Origin: Candidatus Avelusimicrobium bubulum
Lineage (GTDB): Bacteria; Elusimicrobiota; Elusimicrobia; Elusimicrobiales; Elusimicrobiaceae
DNA length: 50,651 nucleotides
Reading direction: 5' to 3'
Assembly (NCBI GenBank): GCA_902798835.1
Contig: CADBYN010000002.1
Coordinates: forward strand, 1-50,651
The notes under the pieces were generated by a model. That model was not told the origin of the DNA. It did no database searches and worked only from the letters and a program-made list of their open reading frames with translations. Each line of letters starts with the position of its first letter. Position 1 is the first letter of the stretch. This document shows positions 39,630-49,453 of this stretch, one piece after another. A program made the position numbers and the translations under genes.

Positions 39630-39635
39630 ATTATA
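39630..39635 (-). promoter_or_regulatory. -10 box of the hydF leaderless start
   Basis: TATAAT on the minus strand is followed by CTGGAT and ATGGTA, the same six-base spacing as at 5.55 and 7.56 kb. Confidence 0.5.
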
Positions 39636-39701
39636 CAAAATACACGGTTTATACGGCGCAGAATTAGGTATAATACAAGTATATACCGAAAGAGGATATT
39701 T

Positions 39702-40712
39702 ATGACCCCATTTGAAACTTATCAAAAAGAACGCGCTAAACTCGTGGAAAAAAGTTTAGCCAAATATATTACCAAAATCAAAAACTCACCCAAGATTTTA
39801 ACCGATTCCATGAATTACTCGTTACAAGCAGGCGGTAAACGGGTGCGTCCCATCTTATTAATGGCTACGGCCGAGGCCTTTGGCAAAAAAGCAACGGATG
39901 TGTTACCCGCCGCATGTGCCGTAGAAATGCTACACACTTACTCCTTGATCCATGATGATTTACCTTGTATGGACAATGATGACTTACGCCGCGGAAAACC
40001 CACCAATCATAAAGTATTCGGCGAAGATTTAGCCCTATTAGCTGGGGACGCGCTGCTTACATACGTTTTTGAAGTGTTTGCCCAAAATGGGAACGTAAAA
40101 GCGATTGGAGCGGAAAATACGCTCAAAGCCCTGCAAAATTTTGCCAACTGCGCCGGTGCGTCCGGTATGGTAGGCGGGCAAACTGCCGATGTATATGCCG
40201 AAGGCATGGGCGCTAGTGATGCCAAGAGTTTGCGCGCGGAAAAACTAAAAAAATCTTCCAAAGCACTAGCCGATAAATCCTTGCGTTATTTTATGCTTCC
40301 TTCCACCACCGCCGAAACAACCCCCGAAACTATCTTACGCTATATCCACGCCAATAAAACAGGCGCGCTCATTCGTGGCAGCGTGGAAACGGGTGCTATC
40401 TTAGCCGGCGCCAAAGGAGCCGATTTAAAACACATTAAAACGTATGCTAATTGTATTGGGCTTGTGTTTCAGATTGTCGATGACATCTTGGACGTTACCG
40501 CATCTGCCAAACAATTAGGAAAGTCGAACAGCGACAAAGAAAACGGCAAGTTAACCTTTGTCAGTTTATTTGGGTTAGAGGGCAGCCGCAAACATGCCCA
40601 ACTGCTCATTGCCAACGCTCAGAAAGCATTAGGCAAACTCAAAAATGTTAAACAAAAACAACTTTGGCCGCTGTATGAAATGGCCGAGTTTTTTAAGACC
40701 CGCACTTATTAA
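39702..40712 (+). CDS. Polyprenyl (farnesyl/geranylgeranyl) diphosphate synthase
   Basis: 336 residues from ATG 39702 with AGAGGATA upstream. The first Asp-rich motif is LIHDDLPCMDNDDLRRGKPT (bacterial DDxxxxD type), the second is VFQIVDDILDVT; KRVRP and Gln in GGQTADVY bind substrate. It condenses isopentenyl diphosphate with allylic diphosphates, probably to farnesyl or geranylgeranyl diphosphate (IspA-like). Nine bases separate it from dxs, giving an isoprenoid operon. A divergent promoter region is shared with hydF. Confidence 0.92.
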   Translation: MTPFETYQKERAKLVEKSLAKYITKIKNSPKILTDSMNYSLQAGGKRVRPILLMATAEAFGKKATDVLPAACAVEMLHTYSLIHDDLPCMDNDDLRRGKPTNHKVFGEDLALLAGDALLTYVFEVFAQNGNVKAIGAENTLKALQNFANCAGASGMVGGQTADVYAEGMGASDAKSLRAEKLKKSSKALADKSLRYFMLPSTTAETTPETILRYIHANKTGALIRGSVETGAILAGAKGADLKHIKTYANCIGLVFQIVDDILDVTASAKQLGKSNSDKENGKLTFVSLFGLEGSRKHAQLLIANAQKALGKLKNVKQKQLWPLYEMAEFFKTRTY

Positions 40713-40721
40713 GGAGTCTGC

Positions 40722-42578
40722 ATGAAAGTACTTCCCAGCGTCAAAAATCCCCAAGATTTACGCTTAATTAAAAAAGAATTACTCCCCACTTTGTGCGAGG
40801 AATTGCGCCATGTCATTATTGAAACGGCCAGCAAAAATGGCGGGCATCTGGGATCCAGTTTAGGGGCCGTGGAGATTATTACCGCCCTACATTATGTTTA
40901 CAACACGCCCGAAGATAAAATTGTATTTGATACTGGCCATCAAGCCTACGCGCACAAACTATTAACCGGACGTCAGAAAGAATTTCATACCATCCGCACC
41001 AAAGGGGGCTTAAGCGGTTTTCCTAAACGCAGTGAAAGCGAATACGACGCTTTCGGGGCAGGTCACGCATCTACGGCGGTATCGGCCGCGCTGGGCCTGG
41101 CTATTGCGCGCGATCAACAACACCAAAATCACCGCGTCATTGCCGTGGTAGGCGATGGTTGCTTAACGGGCGGCATGGCCTATGAGGCTATGCAAAACGC
41201 CGGTCTTTTGCGCACGGATATGTTGGTCATTTTAAATGACAACCAAATGTTTATTTCCCAGCGCGTGGGCGCGTTAGGAACGGCGCTTACTAAATTGCTT
41301 ACTACAAAATATGTACAACTGGCCGAAGAAAAGGCCACTAACTTTTTAAAACGTTTTGACGAACTGGGCAATAACGCCGCCAAGCTAGCTAAGCGTGCAC
41401 GCTCTATTTTATTCCCGGGAACTTTGTTTGAAGAAATGGGATTTCGCTACTTTGGCCCCGTCGATGGCAACGATATTAATGCATTACTAGAAGTATTGGA
41501 AACGCTTAAAAGCGTCAAAGGGCCGGTCATGCTGCACGTAGTCACTAAAAAAGGAAAAGGCTACGAACCCGCCGAGAAAAACCCTACCAAATTTCACGGA
41601 GTTGGTATTTTTGACGTGGACACCGGGGATTCTTTGGGCAAGTCCGGCGCGGTAACGTTTACAAAAGCGTTCTCGCAAGCGTTGGTGAAATTGGCCGAAG
41701 AAGACGAAAAAATTTGCGCCATTACAGCCGCCATGCCCGAAGGAACTGGCCTGGATGCGTTTCGCGATAAATTCCCGGCGCGCTATTTTGATGTAGGCAT
41801 TGCCGAGGAACACGCTGCCACCTTTGCGGCCGGTTTGGCGGCAGGCGGACAAAAACCGCTTGTGGCACTTTATTCCACGTTTGCGCAACGCTGCTATGAT
41901 CAAATTTTACACGATATTTGCTTGCAGAAACTGCCGGTCGTTTTTGCGTTGGATCGCGCTGGACTTGTCGGCGAGGACGGCCCCACGCATCACGGTGTAT
42001 TTGATATTAGTTTCTTACGCAGCATTCCCAATTTAACATTAGCGGCTCCGGCCGATGAAAACGAATTACAACACATGCTCAAAACTGCCTTTGCGGCAAA
42101 CGCTCCGTTTGTGCTGCGTTATCCGCGCGGGGCCGGCTTTGGTGTACCGTTAGACAAAGAACTAAAACCGTTAGATATCGGCAAAGGTGTATGGCTTACA
42201 AAAGGCAAAGACGTTACCATTCTAGCCATCGGTAACCGCGTCCACCCGGCGTTAAAAGCGGCCGAAATGCTGCGCGATAAAGGCGTAGATGCCGGAGTTA
42301 TCAATATGCGTTTTATCAAACCGCTAGATACCAAAATGATTGATGAAGCCCTAAAACGCACCCCCAAGTTGGTAACCGTAGAAGACAATATGCTGGCCGG
42401 CGGTTTTGGATCGGCCGTGGCAGAGTATTTGACTGATCACAACAAGGAAGCATACTTGCTGCGCCTGGGCATTGGGGATGAATTTACCCCCCACGCTAAA
42501 TCGTCTATTCTCTATGATCAAGTAGGTATCAGCGAAAGCGCTATCGTTAAACACATTTTACAATGGAAAATTAAGTGA
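40722..42578 (+). CDS. dxs: 1-deoxy-D-xylulose-5-phosphate synthase
   Basis: 618 residues, the normal Dxs length. The TPP-binding motif is VIAVVGDGCLTGGMAYEAMQ with N at ILNDNQM; ETASKNGGHLGSSLGAVEI and FDTGHQAYAHKLLTGR are typical. The second half has DVGIAEEHAATFAAGLA with the catalytic Glu, and DRAGLVGEDGPTHHG. It makes DXP from pyruvate and glyceraldehyde 3-phosphate, the first step of the MEP isoprenoid pathway, feeding the synthase encoded upstream. AAGGAGTCTGC precedes the ATG. Confidence 0.96.
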   Translation: MKVLPSVKNPQDLRLIKKELLPTLCEELRHVIIETASKNGGHLGSSLGAVEIITALHYVYNTPEDKIVFDTGHQAYAHKLLTGRQKEFHTIRTKGGLSGFPKRSESEYDAFGAGHASTAVSAALGLAIARDQQHQNHRVIAVVGDGCLTGGMAYEAMQNAGLLRTDMLVILNDNQMFISQRVGALGTALTKLLTTKYVQLAEEKATNFLKRFDELGNNAAKLAKRARSILFPGTLFEEMGFRYFGPVDGNDINALLEVLETLKSVKGPVMLHVVTKKGKGYEPAEKNPTKFHGVGIFDVDTGDSLGKSGAVTFTKAFSQALVKLAEEDEKICAITAAMPEGTGLDAFRDKFPARYFDVGIAEEHAATFAAGLAAGGQKPLVALYSTFAQRCYDQILHDICLQKLPVVFALDRAGLVGEDGPTHHGVFDISFLRSIPNLTLAAPADENELQHMLKTAFAANAPFVLRYPRGAGFGVPLDKELKPLDIGKGVWLTKGKDVTILAIGNRVHPALKAAEMLRDKGVDAGVINMRFIKPLDTKMIDEALKRTPKLVTVEDNMLAGGFGSAVAEYLTDHNKEAYLLRLGIGDEFTPHAKSSILYDQVGISESAIVKHILQWKIK

Positions 42579-42585
42579 GGCAATT

Positions 42586-43404
42586 ATGAATGAAACTATG
42601 AAAAAAGCAAAAATTCCGTTTAATTCTTATACGAAGGCATATGAGGATCTTCAATTATTAAAACATCCAGACATGCGCCCTGTTCGCATGGAATTAGAAA
42701 CATTAAAGCCGGAAATTTATTTACGCAAATTAGACGTAAATGAAACCATTGTTTGCTTCGGAAGCGCCCGTATTAAACCGGCTAAAGAAGCGCAAAAAGC
42801 CATCAAATTACTTCAAGCCGAAGTCAAAAAACACCCCACTAACAAACAACTTAAAAACAAGTTATTAGAAGCCAAAAATGTGGCCAAACTGAGCAAATAT
42901 TATGATATTGCCCGTGAATTCGGTAGAATTGTGGCCAAGAAAGCGGGCAAACGTTTCGCCATTGTGACCGGTGGCGGGCCCGGCATGATGGAAGCGGCTA
43001 ACCGCGGCGCTTATGAAGCAGGCGGACGCAGCATTGGTATGAACATTACCTTGCCACACGAGCAAGAGCCCAATCCGTATATCACAAAGAATTTGTCTTT
43101 CTTGTTTCACTACTTTGCCATCCGCAAATTACACCTCGTAATGCGCTCCAAAGCGTGTGTGGTGTTCCCCGGTGGGTTTGGTACGTTTGATGAGCTCTTT
43201 GAGTTTTTGACCTTGGTAAAAACGGGCAAAAAAGAAGACGTGCCTGTCATCTTGGTAGGCAAAAAATTCTGGAATGACGTGATGAATTTGCAGGCGCTAG
43301 CGGACTATGGTGTCATTTCCCCCGACGAAGATACCACGATTCGCGTAGATACCGCGCAAGAAGCGTGGAACGCCATTGCGAAGTTCTACAAGCTAAAAAA
43401 ATAA
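42586..43404 (+). CDS. LOG-family (TIGR00730-like) nucleotide-processing protein
   Basis: 272 residues. A Rossmann-like core with TGGGPGMMEAANRGAYEAGG and the LOG hallmark FPGGFGTFDELFEFLTLVKT. Family members hydrolyse nucleotide monophosphates to base plus ribose 5-phosphate; names such as lysine decarboxylase are historical errors. The extra N-terminal 90 residues are helical and Lys-rich. It begins seven bases after dxs, so is part of that operon, with no obvious metabolic link. Confidence 0.85.
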   Translation: MNETMKKAKIPFNSYTKAYEDLQLLKHPDMRPVRMELETLKPEIYLRKLDVNETIVCFGSARIKPAKEAQKAIKLLQAEVKKHPTNKQLKNKLLEAKNVAKLSKYYDIAREFGRIVAKKAGKRFAIVTGGGPGMMEAANRGAYEAGGRSIGMNITLPHEQEPNPYITKNLSFLFHYFAIRKLHLVMRSKACVVFPGGFGTFDELFEFLTLVKTGKKEDVPVILVGKKFWNDVMNLQALADYGVISPDEDTTIRVDTAQEAWNAIAKFYKLKK

Positions 43405-43421
43405 AGCATTAAGTTTAACAT

Positions 43422-43450
43422 AAAACCCCCGGCTTAACACCGGGGGTTTT
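43422..43450. terminator. Bidirectional intrinsic terminator
   Basis: AAAACCCCCGG pairs with CCGGGGGTTTT between convergent operons. Confidence 0.85.
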
Positions 43451-43468
43451 GTTTGGAGTAAATCTTAT

Positions 43469-44524
43469 TTACGTATAACTTTCTAAATACGTATGTAACT
43501 TTTCGGCCTTGGCCTGCTTTACGCCCAGTTCGTAAAGCTCCTCGGCCTCGTCCGTGCGGCCCAGCGCATACAACACTTGAGCCAAGGAAAGTTTAGTCAA
43601 AATTTGCCCGCGTTTTTCGTCTGAATTATCAAACAATACGCGCGCTTCTTGCAAATCTTTAAGTGCCAAGTCTAATTTATTTTTGCGCTTAAGCACGTCG
43701 GCGCGGCCCCATTTCACAAACCCGAGGTCCACCTTGTCACCGATTTGAGTGTAGAGTTTATCGGCAGTATTGTAGCGGCGTAGTGCCTCGTCATAGTTAC
43801 CTTGCTGCCGCAACCCGTTAGCCATGCCGCAATTTGTATATGCTTTGCCAAATACATCTTCGCTCTTCTTAAAAATTTGATCCGCCAGCTTGTAATTTTT
43901 CACGCACTCATCGATTTTTCCGCAAATGCGGCTAATGCCGGCCAGTCCGCAATAGCCATACGCTTCGTTAATTTTATCGCCGATTTTTTTAGCCAGTGCA
44001 ATTGATTTTTTAAACTGGGCAATGCCTTCCTCGAATTGGCCTTGCAGGCGGAAAATTCCCCCCTTGGCCCAATGAATAAAACTTTGCCCGGCGTAATCTT
44101 TAAGCTGCACATAAGCGGCCAAGACAGCATCTAAAAGTTCCAAAGCCTCGTCCAATTTTCCCCATGCGCGCAAGGACATTCCCATTTCCTGCATAGCGCG
44201 GATTTCGTAATCGTCAAATTCTAACTCTTTGGCCATTTCGAGGGTTTCAAGCGCCAATTCATACGCCAATGCCGCATGCCCAAGCGTGCGGTAACACGCC
44301 GACATCGCGAGCAAAATATCCATACGTTCTTCGACCACATCGGCAATACGCAAACCTTTGGCATACGTTTTTAGAGCAGTTTCAAACGCCCCCAATTGGC
44401 GGTGGGCTTCCCCTTCCAAAAACAGATCTTGCGCCGCTTTCTTGCGCACCGTTTTGAGCAGTGCTAACGCGCGGGTAGGTTCGTTCATTTCCAGCAAATC
44501 ATAAATCTCTTGTACTCTGACCAT
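43469..44524 (-). CDS. TPR protein
   Basis: 351 residues made of about eight tetratricopeptide repeats of 38-40 residues (for example GKLDEALELLDAVLAAYVQL, GKIDECVKNYKLADQIFKKS, GNYDEALRRYNTADKLYTQI). There is no signal peptide, so it is probably cytoplasmic and a protein-protein scaffold. It starts eight bases after the stand-alone receiver gene, so the two may work together in a signalling pathway. Partner unknown. Confidence 0.82.
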   Translation of the reverse strand: MVRVQEIYDLLEMNEPTRALALLKTVRKKAAQDLFLEGEAHRQLGAFETALKTYAKGLRIADVVEERMDILLAMSACYRTLGHAALAYELALETLEMAKELEFDDYEIRAMQEMGMSLRAWGKLDEALELLDAVLAAYVQLKDYAGQSFIHWAKGGIFRLQGQFEEGIAQFKKSIALAKKIGDKINEAYGYCGLAGISRICGKIDECVKNYKLADQIFKKSEDVFGKAYTNCGMANGLRQQGNYDEALRRYNTADKLYTQIGDKVDLGFVKWGRADVLKRKNKLDLALKDLQEARVLFDNSDEKRGQILTKLSLAQVLYALGRTDEAEELYELGVKQAKAEKLHTYLESYT

Positions 44525-44532
44525 ATGCCCTC

Positions 44533-44898
44533 CTAGATTTTTAAAATTTTCTTAATTTCCGCCAACGTGGACGGCAAATCATACGGTTTGGGAATAAAAT
44601 AATCCGCCCCTGCCTCCGTGGCTCGCTCGCGCGACTCGGGATCGGTAAGAGTGGACATAATCACTATCGGAATACGCCACGTGGCGTTATCCGTCTTTAA
44701 CAGTTTGCACACATCAAAGCCGCTTATTTTAGGAAGCATCAAATCCAGCAAAATAAGGTCCGGCTTTTGTTGTTTGGCAAGGGATACCCCCAGGGCTCCG
44801 TTTATCGCCCAATGTGCTTCGATTCCTTCCACTTTAAGCGCCCCTACTAAAGCTGTGCCTAATACCTTTGAATCTTCAATCAGAACAATCTTTTTCAT
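44533..44898 (-). CDS. Stand-alone CheY-like response regulator receiver
   Basis: 121 residues, a single receiver domain with all key residues: Glu8-Asp9 acidic pocket (VLIEDS), phospho-acceptor Asp52 (LILLDLMLPKISG), the Ser/Thr switch (IVIMSTL) and Lys in YFIPKPYDLP. No output domain. It is phosphorylated by an unseen histidine kinase. It overlaps the gamma-carbonic-anhydrase-like gene by four bases and is followed by the TPR gene. It is a useful standard against which the two Lys-less receivers at 17-20 kb stand out. Confidence 0.93.
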   Translation of the reverse strand: MKKIVLIEDSKVLGTALVGALKVEGIEAHWAINGALGVSLAKQQKPDLILLDLMLPKISGFDVCKLLKTDNATWRIPIVIMSTLTDPESRERATEAGADYFIPKPYDLPSTLAEIKKILKI

Positions 44899-45410
44899 AA
44901 TTCCTGCGTTTTAGTTTTATAAATTGAAATAGCCTGGGCATAGTCGCGCGCGTTTTGCAAAATGCCGTTTACTTCCTCTTCTTCAAGCTGTCGCACTACT
45001 TTGCCAGGCACACCCATCACCAAGGACCCTGCCGGGATGCTTTTTCCCGCCGGAATTACTGTTCCCGCCCCAATAATGCAATTCGGACCTACTTCCGTTT
45101 CCATGATTACCGCGTTCATGCCGACAATGACATTATCGCCGATTTTGCTGCCGTGTATCACGGCACCATGACCGACACTAACACCTGCCCCAATATGACA
45201 CGGCGCGTTGTAATTAACATGTACACAGGCATTGTCTTGAATATTGGAGTCTTCCCCCACTGTAATGGAGGCTATATCCCCTCGTAACACAGCTCCAGGG
45301 AAAACGGATACATTTTCACCTAGCGTTACTTGGCCGATGATTGTGGCATTTTTATGCACAAAACAGCTAGAAGCTACCGTGGGAATAAGCGTATCTAATT
45401 TTTCAATCAT
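44895..45410 (-). CDS. Gamma-carbonic-anhydrase-like hexapeptide-repeat protein
   Basis: 171 residues from ATG 45410 (MIEKLDTLIPTVASSC); an upstream start at 45554 lies inside the preceding gene. A left-handed beta helix of hexapeptide repeats (VTLGENVSVFPGAVLRGDIA, NIQDNACVHV) carries the metal histidines (HVNYNAPCHIGAGVSVGHGA, VIHGSKIGD). It belongs to the YrdA/PaaY/CaiE branch; some members are carbonic anhydrases, others thioesterase-like. Function here is not certain. The start overlaps the preceding stop (ATGA). Confidence 0.88.
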   Translation of the reverse strand: MIEKLDTLIPTVASSCFVHKNATIIGQVTLGENVSVFPGAVLRGDIASITVGEDSNIQDNACVHVNYNAPCHIGAGVSVGHGAVIHGSKIGDNVIVGMNAVIMETEVGPNCIIGAGTVIPAGKSIPAGSLVMGVPGKVVRQLEEEEVNGILQNARDYAQAISIYKTKTQEL

Positions 45411-46462
45411 GCACGCACTCCTTTGCGCCGACGTTTGGTTTCGTTTTCGGGCGTAGATAACTGAAGCCCCCAATAAATAAAAATACTGACAATGCCGGGG
45501 ATCACATAGTATACAACGCGGTAAATCAATGTTGCCATCAAAGCTGCATCCCAATCGATGCCCATTTGACTAAACACCGCTGTCATCGCTAGTTCCATAG
45601 CGCCCAAACCACTGGGCAAAATAGGAATAAGTGTAGTTACCATCCCCACCGCAAATCCTGCCACAAGTACACCTGGGGAAAGAAATACCCCTACGGCACG
45701 AAAAGCGAAATAGAGCACCATAATCGTAAAAAACCAATCCGCACACACGTATACAATTGCGCTAGTGAGTTTACGTTTTTTCTTATGTATTAAATCGATC
45801 CCTTCATCTAATTGAGCGGCAAAATCACTATAACGGTCTTTGGGAATTAACGCACGAAATACGTGAAAGAGAATTTTATTTAAAAGTCGAAAAGCCTTTC
45901 GCAGCCACCGAGAGCGCAACTCGTCATTAAATAAAAACGCCGTAATAAGCACACAAACGATACACATCCCCGCAATCAAACCGAAATTCTCGGCCAGCTG
46001 CCACTTGGTCGCTGAGGAATTAAATAGCATCAAAATAGACCCTTGCAAAATGATAATTGCCAACACAAAATACAACAAGACAGTAATTACAATGCTGGCC
46101 GTTACACACATTCCAAACGGAATACGCCGACGGTTGAGCAAATGCGCCCGCAAGGCAAACCCGCTGGCCCCCAAAGAGGAAATTAAATAATTTACCGTCG
46201 TAGACACAAGGGCAATACCGATAGCCGCGCTTTTGCTAATACGCCGCCCCATAATGCGCAGCATTTCGTACAAACTCATCCCCATCGCAATATAAATAAG
46301 TACGGAAGATAATAAAGATAAAAAGAGATATTTGGTACGCACACCCTGCCAAATTTTGACAAAACTATCCTTGGCGTGATAAATCATCACGGCTAAAATG
46401 CCTAAAGATAGCAGCATACCGACGGCGTAGAGCAGATATTTAAGCGGTTTTTTCACACGCAA
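45407..46462 (-). CDS. Flippase-like / LPG synthase TM-region family membrane protein
   Basis: 351 residues with about eight transmembrane helices. Family pattern (UPF0104, lysylphosphatidylglycerol synthase membrane region): WQGVRTKYLFLSLLSSVLIY, a central TTVNYLISSLGASGFALRA and the C-terminal PILPSGLGAMELAMTAVFSQ, then LIYRVVYYVIPGIVSIFIYW. No catalytic aminoacyl-transferase domain is attached, so it is probably a lipid transporter or flippase. It is first gene of the four-gene minus operon. Confidence 0.83.
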   Translation of the reverse strand: MRVKKPLKYLLYAVGMLLSLGILAVMIYHAKDSFVKIWQGVRTKYLFLSLLSSVLIYIAMGMSLYEMLRIMGRRISKSAAIGIALVSTTVNYLISSLGASGFALRAHLLNRRRIPFGMCVTASIVITVLLYFVLAIIILQGSILMLFNSSATKWQLAENFGLIAGMCIVCVLITAFLFNDELRSRWLRKAFRLLNKILFHVFRALIPKDRYSDFAAQLDEGIDLIHKKKRKLTSAIVYVCADWFFTIMVLYFAFRAVGVFLSPGVLVAGFAVGMVTTLIPILPSGLGAMELAMTAVFSQMGIDWDAALMATLIYRVVYYVIPGIVSIFIYWGLQLSTPENETKRRRKGVRA

Positions 46463-46536
46463 GCTCCCAGAGGTTACTTTATATAAAAATTATATAATAT
46501 ATTTGCAGTAATGGAACATCTCCACAGAGGTTATAC

Positions 46537-49452
46537 ATGAAGTCCATTAAAGTAATTGGTGCCAAAGGCCACAACCTAAAAAATATTTCCGTTGAAATCC
46601 CCAAAGGAAAGATGGTGGTAGTGACGGGGCTTTCCGGCTCCGGCAAAAGTTCGCTTGCGTTTGATACGATTTACGCCGAAGGCCAACGCCGCTATGTGGA
46701 AAGCATGTCTGCCTATGCACGCCAATTTTTGGAACTGATGGAAAAGCCCGATGTAGAACATATTGAAGGGCTTTCCCCCGCCATTTCTATTGAGCAGCGC
46801 AATCCTTCTAAAAATCCACGCTCAACGGTAGCTACCGTTACAGAAATTTATGATTATCTGCGCTTATTGTTTGCCCGTGTGGGGCAGCGTTATTGCCCAC
46901 AATGCGGACGTAAAGTAGAATCGTGGAGCGTGCAAGGCATTGCACAAGATATTTTAAGCAAATTCAATGAAAAAACAGTTTATGTTTTAGCTCCTGTTAT
47001 CCGTGGTCGACAAGGCACCTACGAAGAACTATTTAAAAAATTTAAAAAAGAAGGATATGTCAAAGCCCGCGTGAACGGCGTGCTTATTACATTAGAAAAT
47101 ATTCCCATATTGGACCGTTACAAAAAGCATACCATCGAACTGGTTACCGATGAAATTTTCGTGGAAGAGTTTGACCGCGAACGCCTGGTGGAAAGTTTGG
47201 AGAATGCCCTGCGTTATGCTAAGGGGCTTGTGCATATTTTGGAAACAGCGGGTAAAGATCCGCAAGAATTTACCTATAGCGAATCAAACGCCTGCGCGCA
47301 TTGCGGCATCGGCTTTAGCGAGTTGGAACCACGCTTGTTCTCGTTTAATTCTCCCTACGGTGCTTGCCCAGAGTGCAACGGTTTAGGTGTTAAAATCGAA
47401 GTAGATGAGGCGCTGGTAGTTCCTAACCCGACACTCGCCATTAACGAAGGCGCCATTGAAGCGTGGGAAAATCCGGTTACCACCCGTACCCACCGCTGGA
47501 AAAATTCCTGGAGCGGATATTACTACGATATTTTAAAACAAGTTTGCCGCCAAAATCATATTAGCATGACTACACCGTGGAATAAGTTGCCTAAAGCTCA
47601 ACGGGATCTCTTGCTCTACGGCACAGGCGGCGCGACCTACACTTCTATTATTTCCGGCGGAGAACAAGATTTTGAGGGTGTAATTACCAACCTCAAGCGC
47701 CGCGTGGCCGAAAGTGAAAGTGATTTTGTAAAAGAAGAAGTTACCCAGCGTTTCATGCGCGAAATCGAATGCCCAGTCTGCCAAGGAAAGCGCCTAAAAC
47801 CCGAGGCATTATCCGTTAAAGTAGGAAATAAAAACATCTACGAGATTTGCTCTATGCAAGTATCCGCCGCTAAAGATTTCTTCGCAAATTTACAACTGGG
47901 TGCCAAAGAAAAAATCATCGCCAAGGATGTACTCAAGGAAATTAATGCTCGGTTGAACTTTCTCAATAGCGTAGGCTTGTCTTATCTAACCCTTAACCGG
48001 AAAAGCCAAACGTTATCCGGCGGCGAAGCGCAGCGTATCCACCTGGCAACGCAAATTGGCTCCGGTCTTACAGGTGTGTTATATGTGCTTGATGAACCCA
48101 CTATCGGCCTTCACTCGCGCGACAACGACCGCCTAATTGACACTCTAAAAAATCTGCGCGACTTGGATAACACGCTCATCATCGTAGAGCACGACAAAGA
48201 TACCATTTTGGCTTCCGACTACGTGATAGAATTAGGCCCTGCCGCCGGCGAAAACGGTGGCGAAATTGTAGCCAGCGAACCCACCAAAAGTTTTTTGAAA
48301 GACAAAAAATCGCTCACGTCCTCGTATCTAAACGGACGCAATATGATTTTACCGCGCGCTCAACTTCGCAAGGGAAATGGAAAATTCTTAACCATCAAGG
48401 GCGCACGGCAGTTTAACCTTAAAAACATTGATGTAAAAATTCCACTCGGCAAATTTGTGTGTGTAACGGGTGTTTCCGGCTCGGGCAAGAGCACGCTTAT
48501 TCATAACATCTTATATAAGGCCCTGGCACGCAAGTTTTATGGAGCCAAAGATGTACCCGGCGAACACGAAATTATTAAAGGGCTCGATAATATTGACAAA
48601 GTCATTATCGTCGACCAGAGCCCCATCGGTAAAACACCACGCAGCAACCCGGCTACTTATACGGGCGTTTTCTCGCACATCCGCGATTTATTTGCCCAAA
48701 TGCCCGAGGCTAAGCGCCGCGGCTACAAACCGGGTCGTTTTTCGTTCAACGTCAAGGGTGGGCGGTGCGAAAAATGTCAGGGCGACGGAATTTTGAAAAT
48801 TCAAATGCAATTTTTGCCCGACATTTATGTCAAATGCGAGGAGTGCAATGGACACCGTTTTAATCAAGATACCTTAGAAGTAAAATTCAAAGGAAAAAAC
48901 ATTGCCGAAGTATTGGATTTAAGCGTATCGCAAGCGCTGGATTTCTTTAGTGCGATCCCTAAAATTAAACGTTATTTACAAACCTTAAATGACGTCGGCC
49001 TGGGATACATCAAGTTGGGCCAAGCTGCCACCACTTTATCCGGCGGTGAAGCTCAACGCGTTAAACTGGCCGATGAACTTTCCCGCAAAGGTACCGGTAA
49101 CACACTCTATATTTTAGATGAGCCCACTACCGGCTTGCACTTTGCCGACATTGATAAATTGTTGCATGTTCTGCACGGCTTGGCTGACCGCGGAAACACC
49201 GTGCTTATTATTGAACACAATTTAGACGTTATTAAAACGGCCGATTGGCTCATTGACCTGGGCCCGGAAGGCGGCGACAAAGGCGGACAAATTGTGTGCG
49301 AAGGCACTCCGCGCGACGTAGCTGCTTGTAAAAAATCATACACAGGCAAATACTTAAAGCCGGAATTGGATGCAGTAGATGCTTACGTTAAAAAACATCC
49401 GGGCGAGTTACACACTCCGGCGCAGAAATCCCCTTCAAAAAAGAAAAAATAA
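46537..49452 (+). CDS. uvrA: Excinuclease ABC subunit A
   Basis: 971 residues. Two ABC ATPase modules: Walker [15 protein letters not shown] near the N-terminus and [14 protein letters not shown] in the second half; signatures [17 protein letters not shown] and [16 protein letters not shown]; Walker [11 protein letters not shown] and [10 protein letters not shown]. Zinc modules: [16 protein letters not shown]...CPECNG, and CEKCQGDG...CEECNGHRF. It recognises DNA damage and loads UvrB in nucleotide excision repair. The last 35 residues are a Lys-rich tail (QKSPSKKKK), longer than usual. A -10-like TATAAT (about 46494) and an AGAGGTT site precede it. Confidence 0.97.
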   Translation: MKSIKVIGAKGHNLKNISVEIPKGKMVVVTGLSGSGKSSLAFDTIYAEGQRRYVESMSAYARQFLELMEKPDVEHIEGLSPAISIEQRNPSKNPRSTVATVTEIYDYLRLLFARVGQRYCPQCGRKVESWSVQGIAQDILSKFNEKTVYVLAPVIRGRQGTYEELFKKFKKEGYVKARVNGVLITLENIPILDRYKKHTIELVTDEIFVEEFDRERLVESLENALRYAKGLVHILETAGKDPQEFTYSESNACAHCGIGFSELEPRLFSFNSPYGACPECNGLGVKIEVDEALVVPNPTLAINEGAIEAWENPVTTRTHRWKNSWSGYYYDILKQVCRQNHISMTTPWNKLPKAQRDLLLYGTGGATYTSIISGGEQDFEGVITNLKRRVAESESDFVKEEVTQRFMREIECPVCQGKRLKPEALSVKVGNKNIYEICSMQVSAAKDFFANLQLGAKEKIIAKDVLKEINARLNFLNSVGLSYLTLNRKSQTLSGGEAQRIHLATQIGSGLTGVLYVLDEPTIGLHSRDNDRLIDTLKNLRDLDNTLIIVEHDKDTILASDYVIELGPAAGENGGEIVASEPTKSFLKDKKSLTSSYLNGRNMILPRAQLRKGNGKFLTIKGARQFNLKNIDVKIPLGKFVCVTGVSGSGKSTLIHNILYKALARKFYGAKDVPGEHEIIKGLDNIDKVIIVDQSPIGKTPRSNPATYTGVFSHIRDLFAQMPEAKRRGYKPGRFSFNVKGGRCEKCQGDGILKIQMQFLPDIYVKCEECNGHRFNQDTLEVKFKGKNIAEVLDLSVSQALDFFSAIPKIKRYLQTLNDVGLGYIKLGQAATTLSGGEAQRVKLADELSRKGTGNTLYILDEPTTGLHFADIDKLLHVLHGLADRGNTVLIIEHNLDVIKTADWLIDLGPEGGDKGGQIVCEGTPRDVAACKKSYTGKYLKPELDAVDAYVKKHPGELHTPAQKSPSKKKK

Positions 49453-49453
49453 T

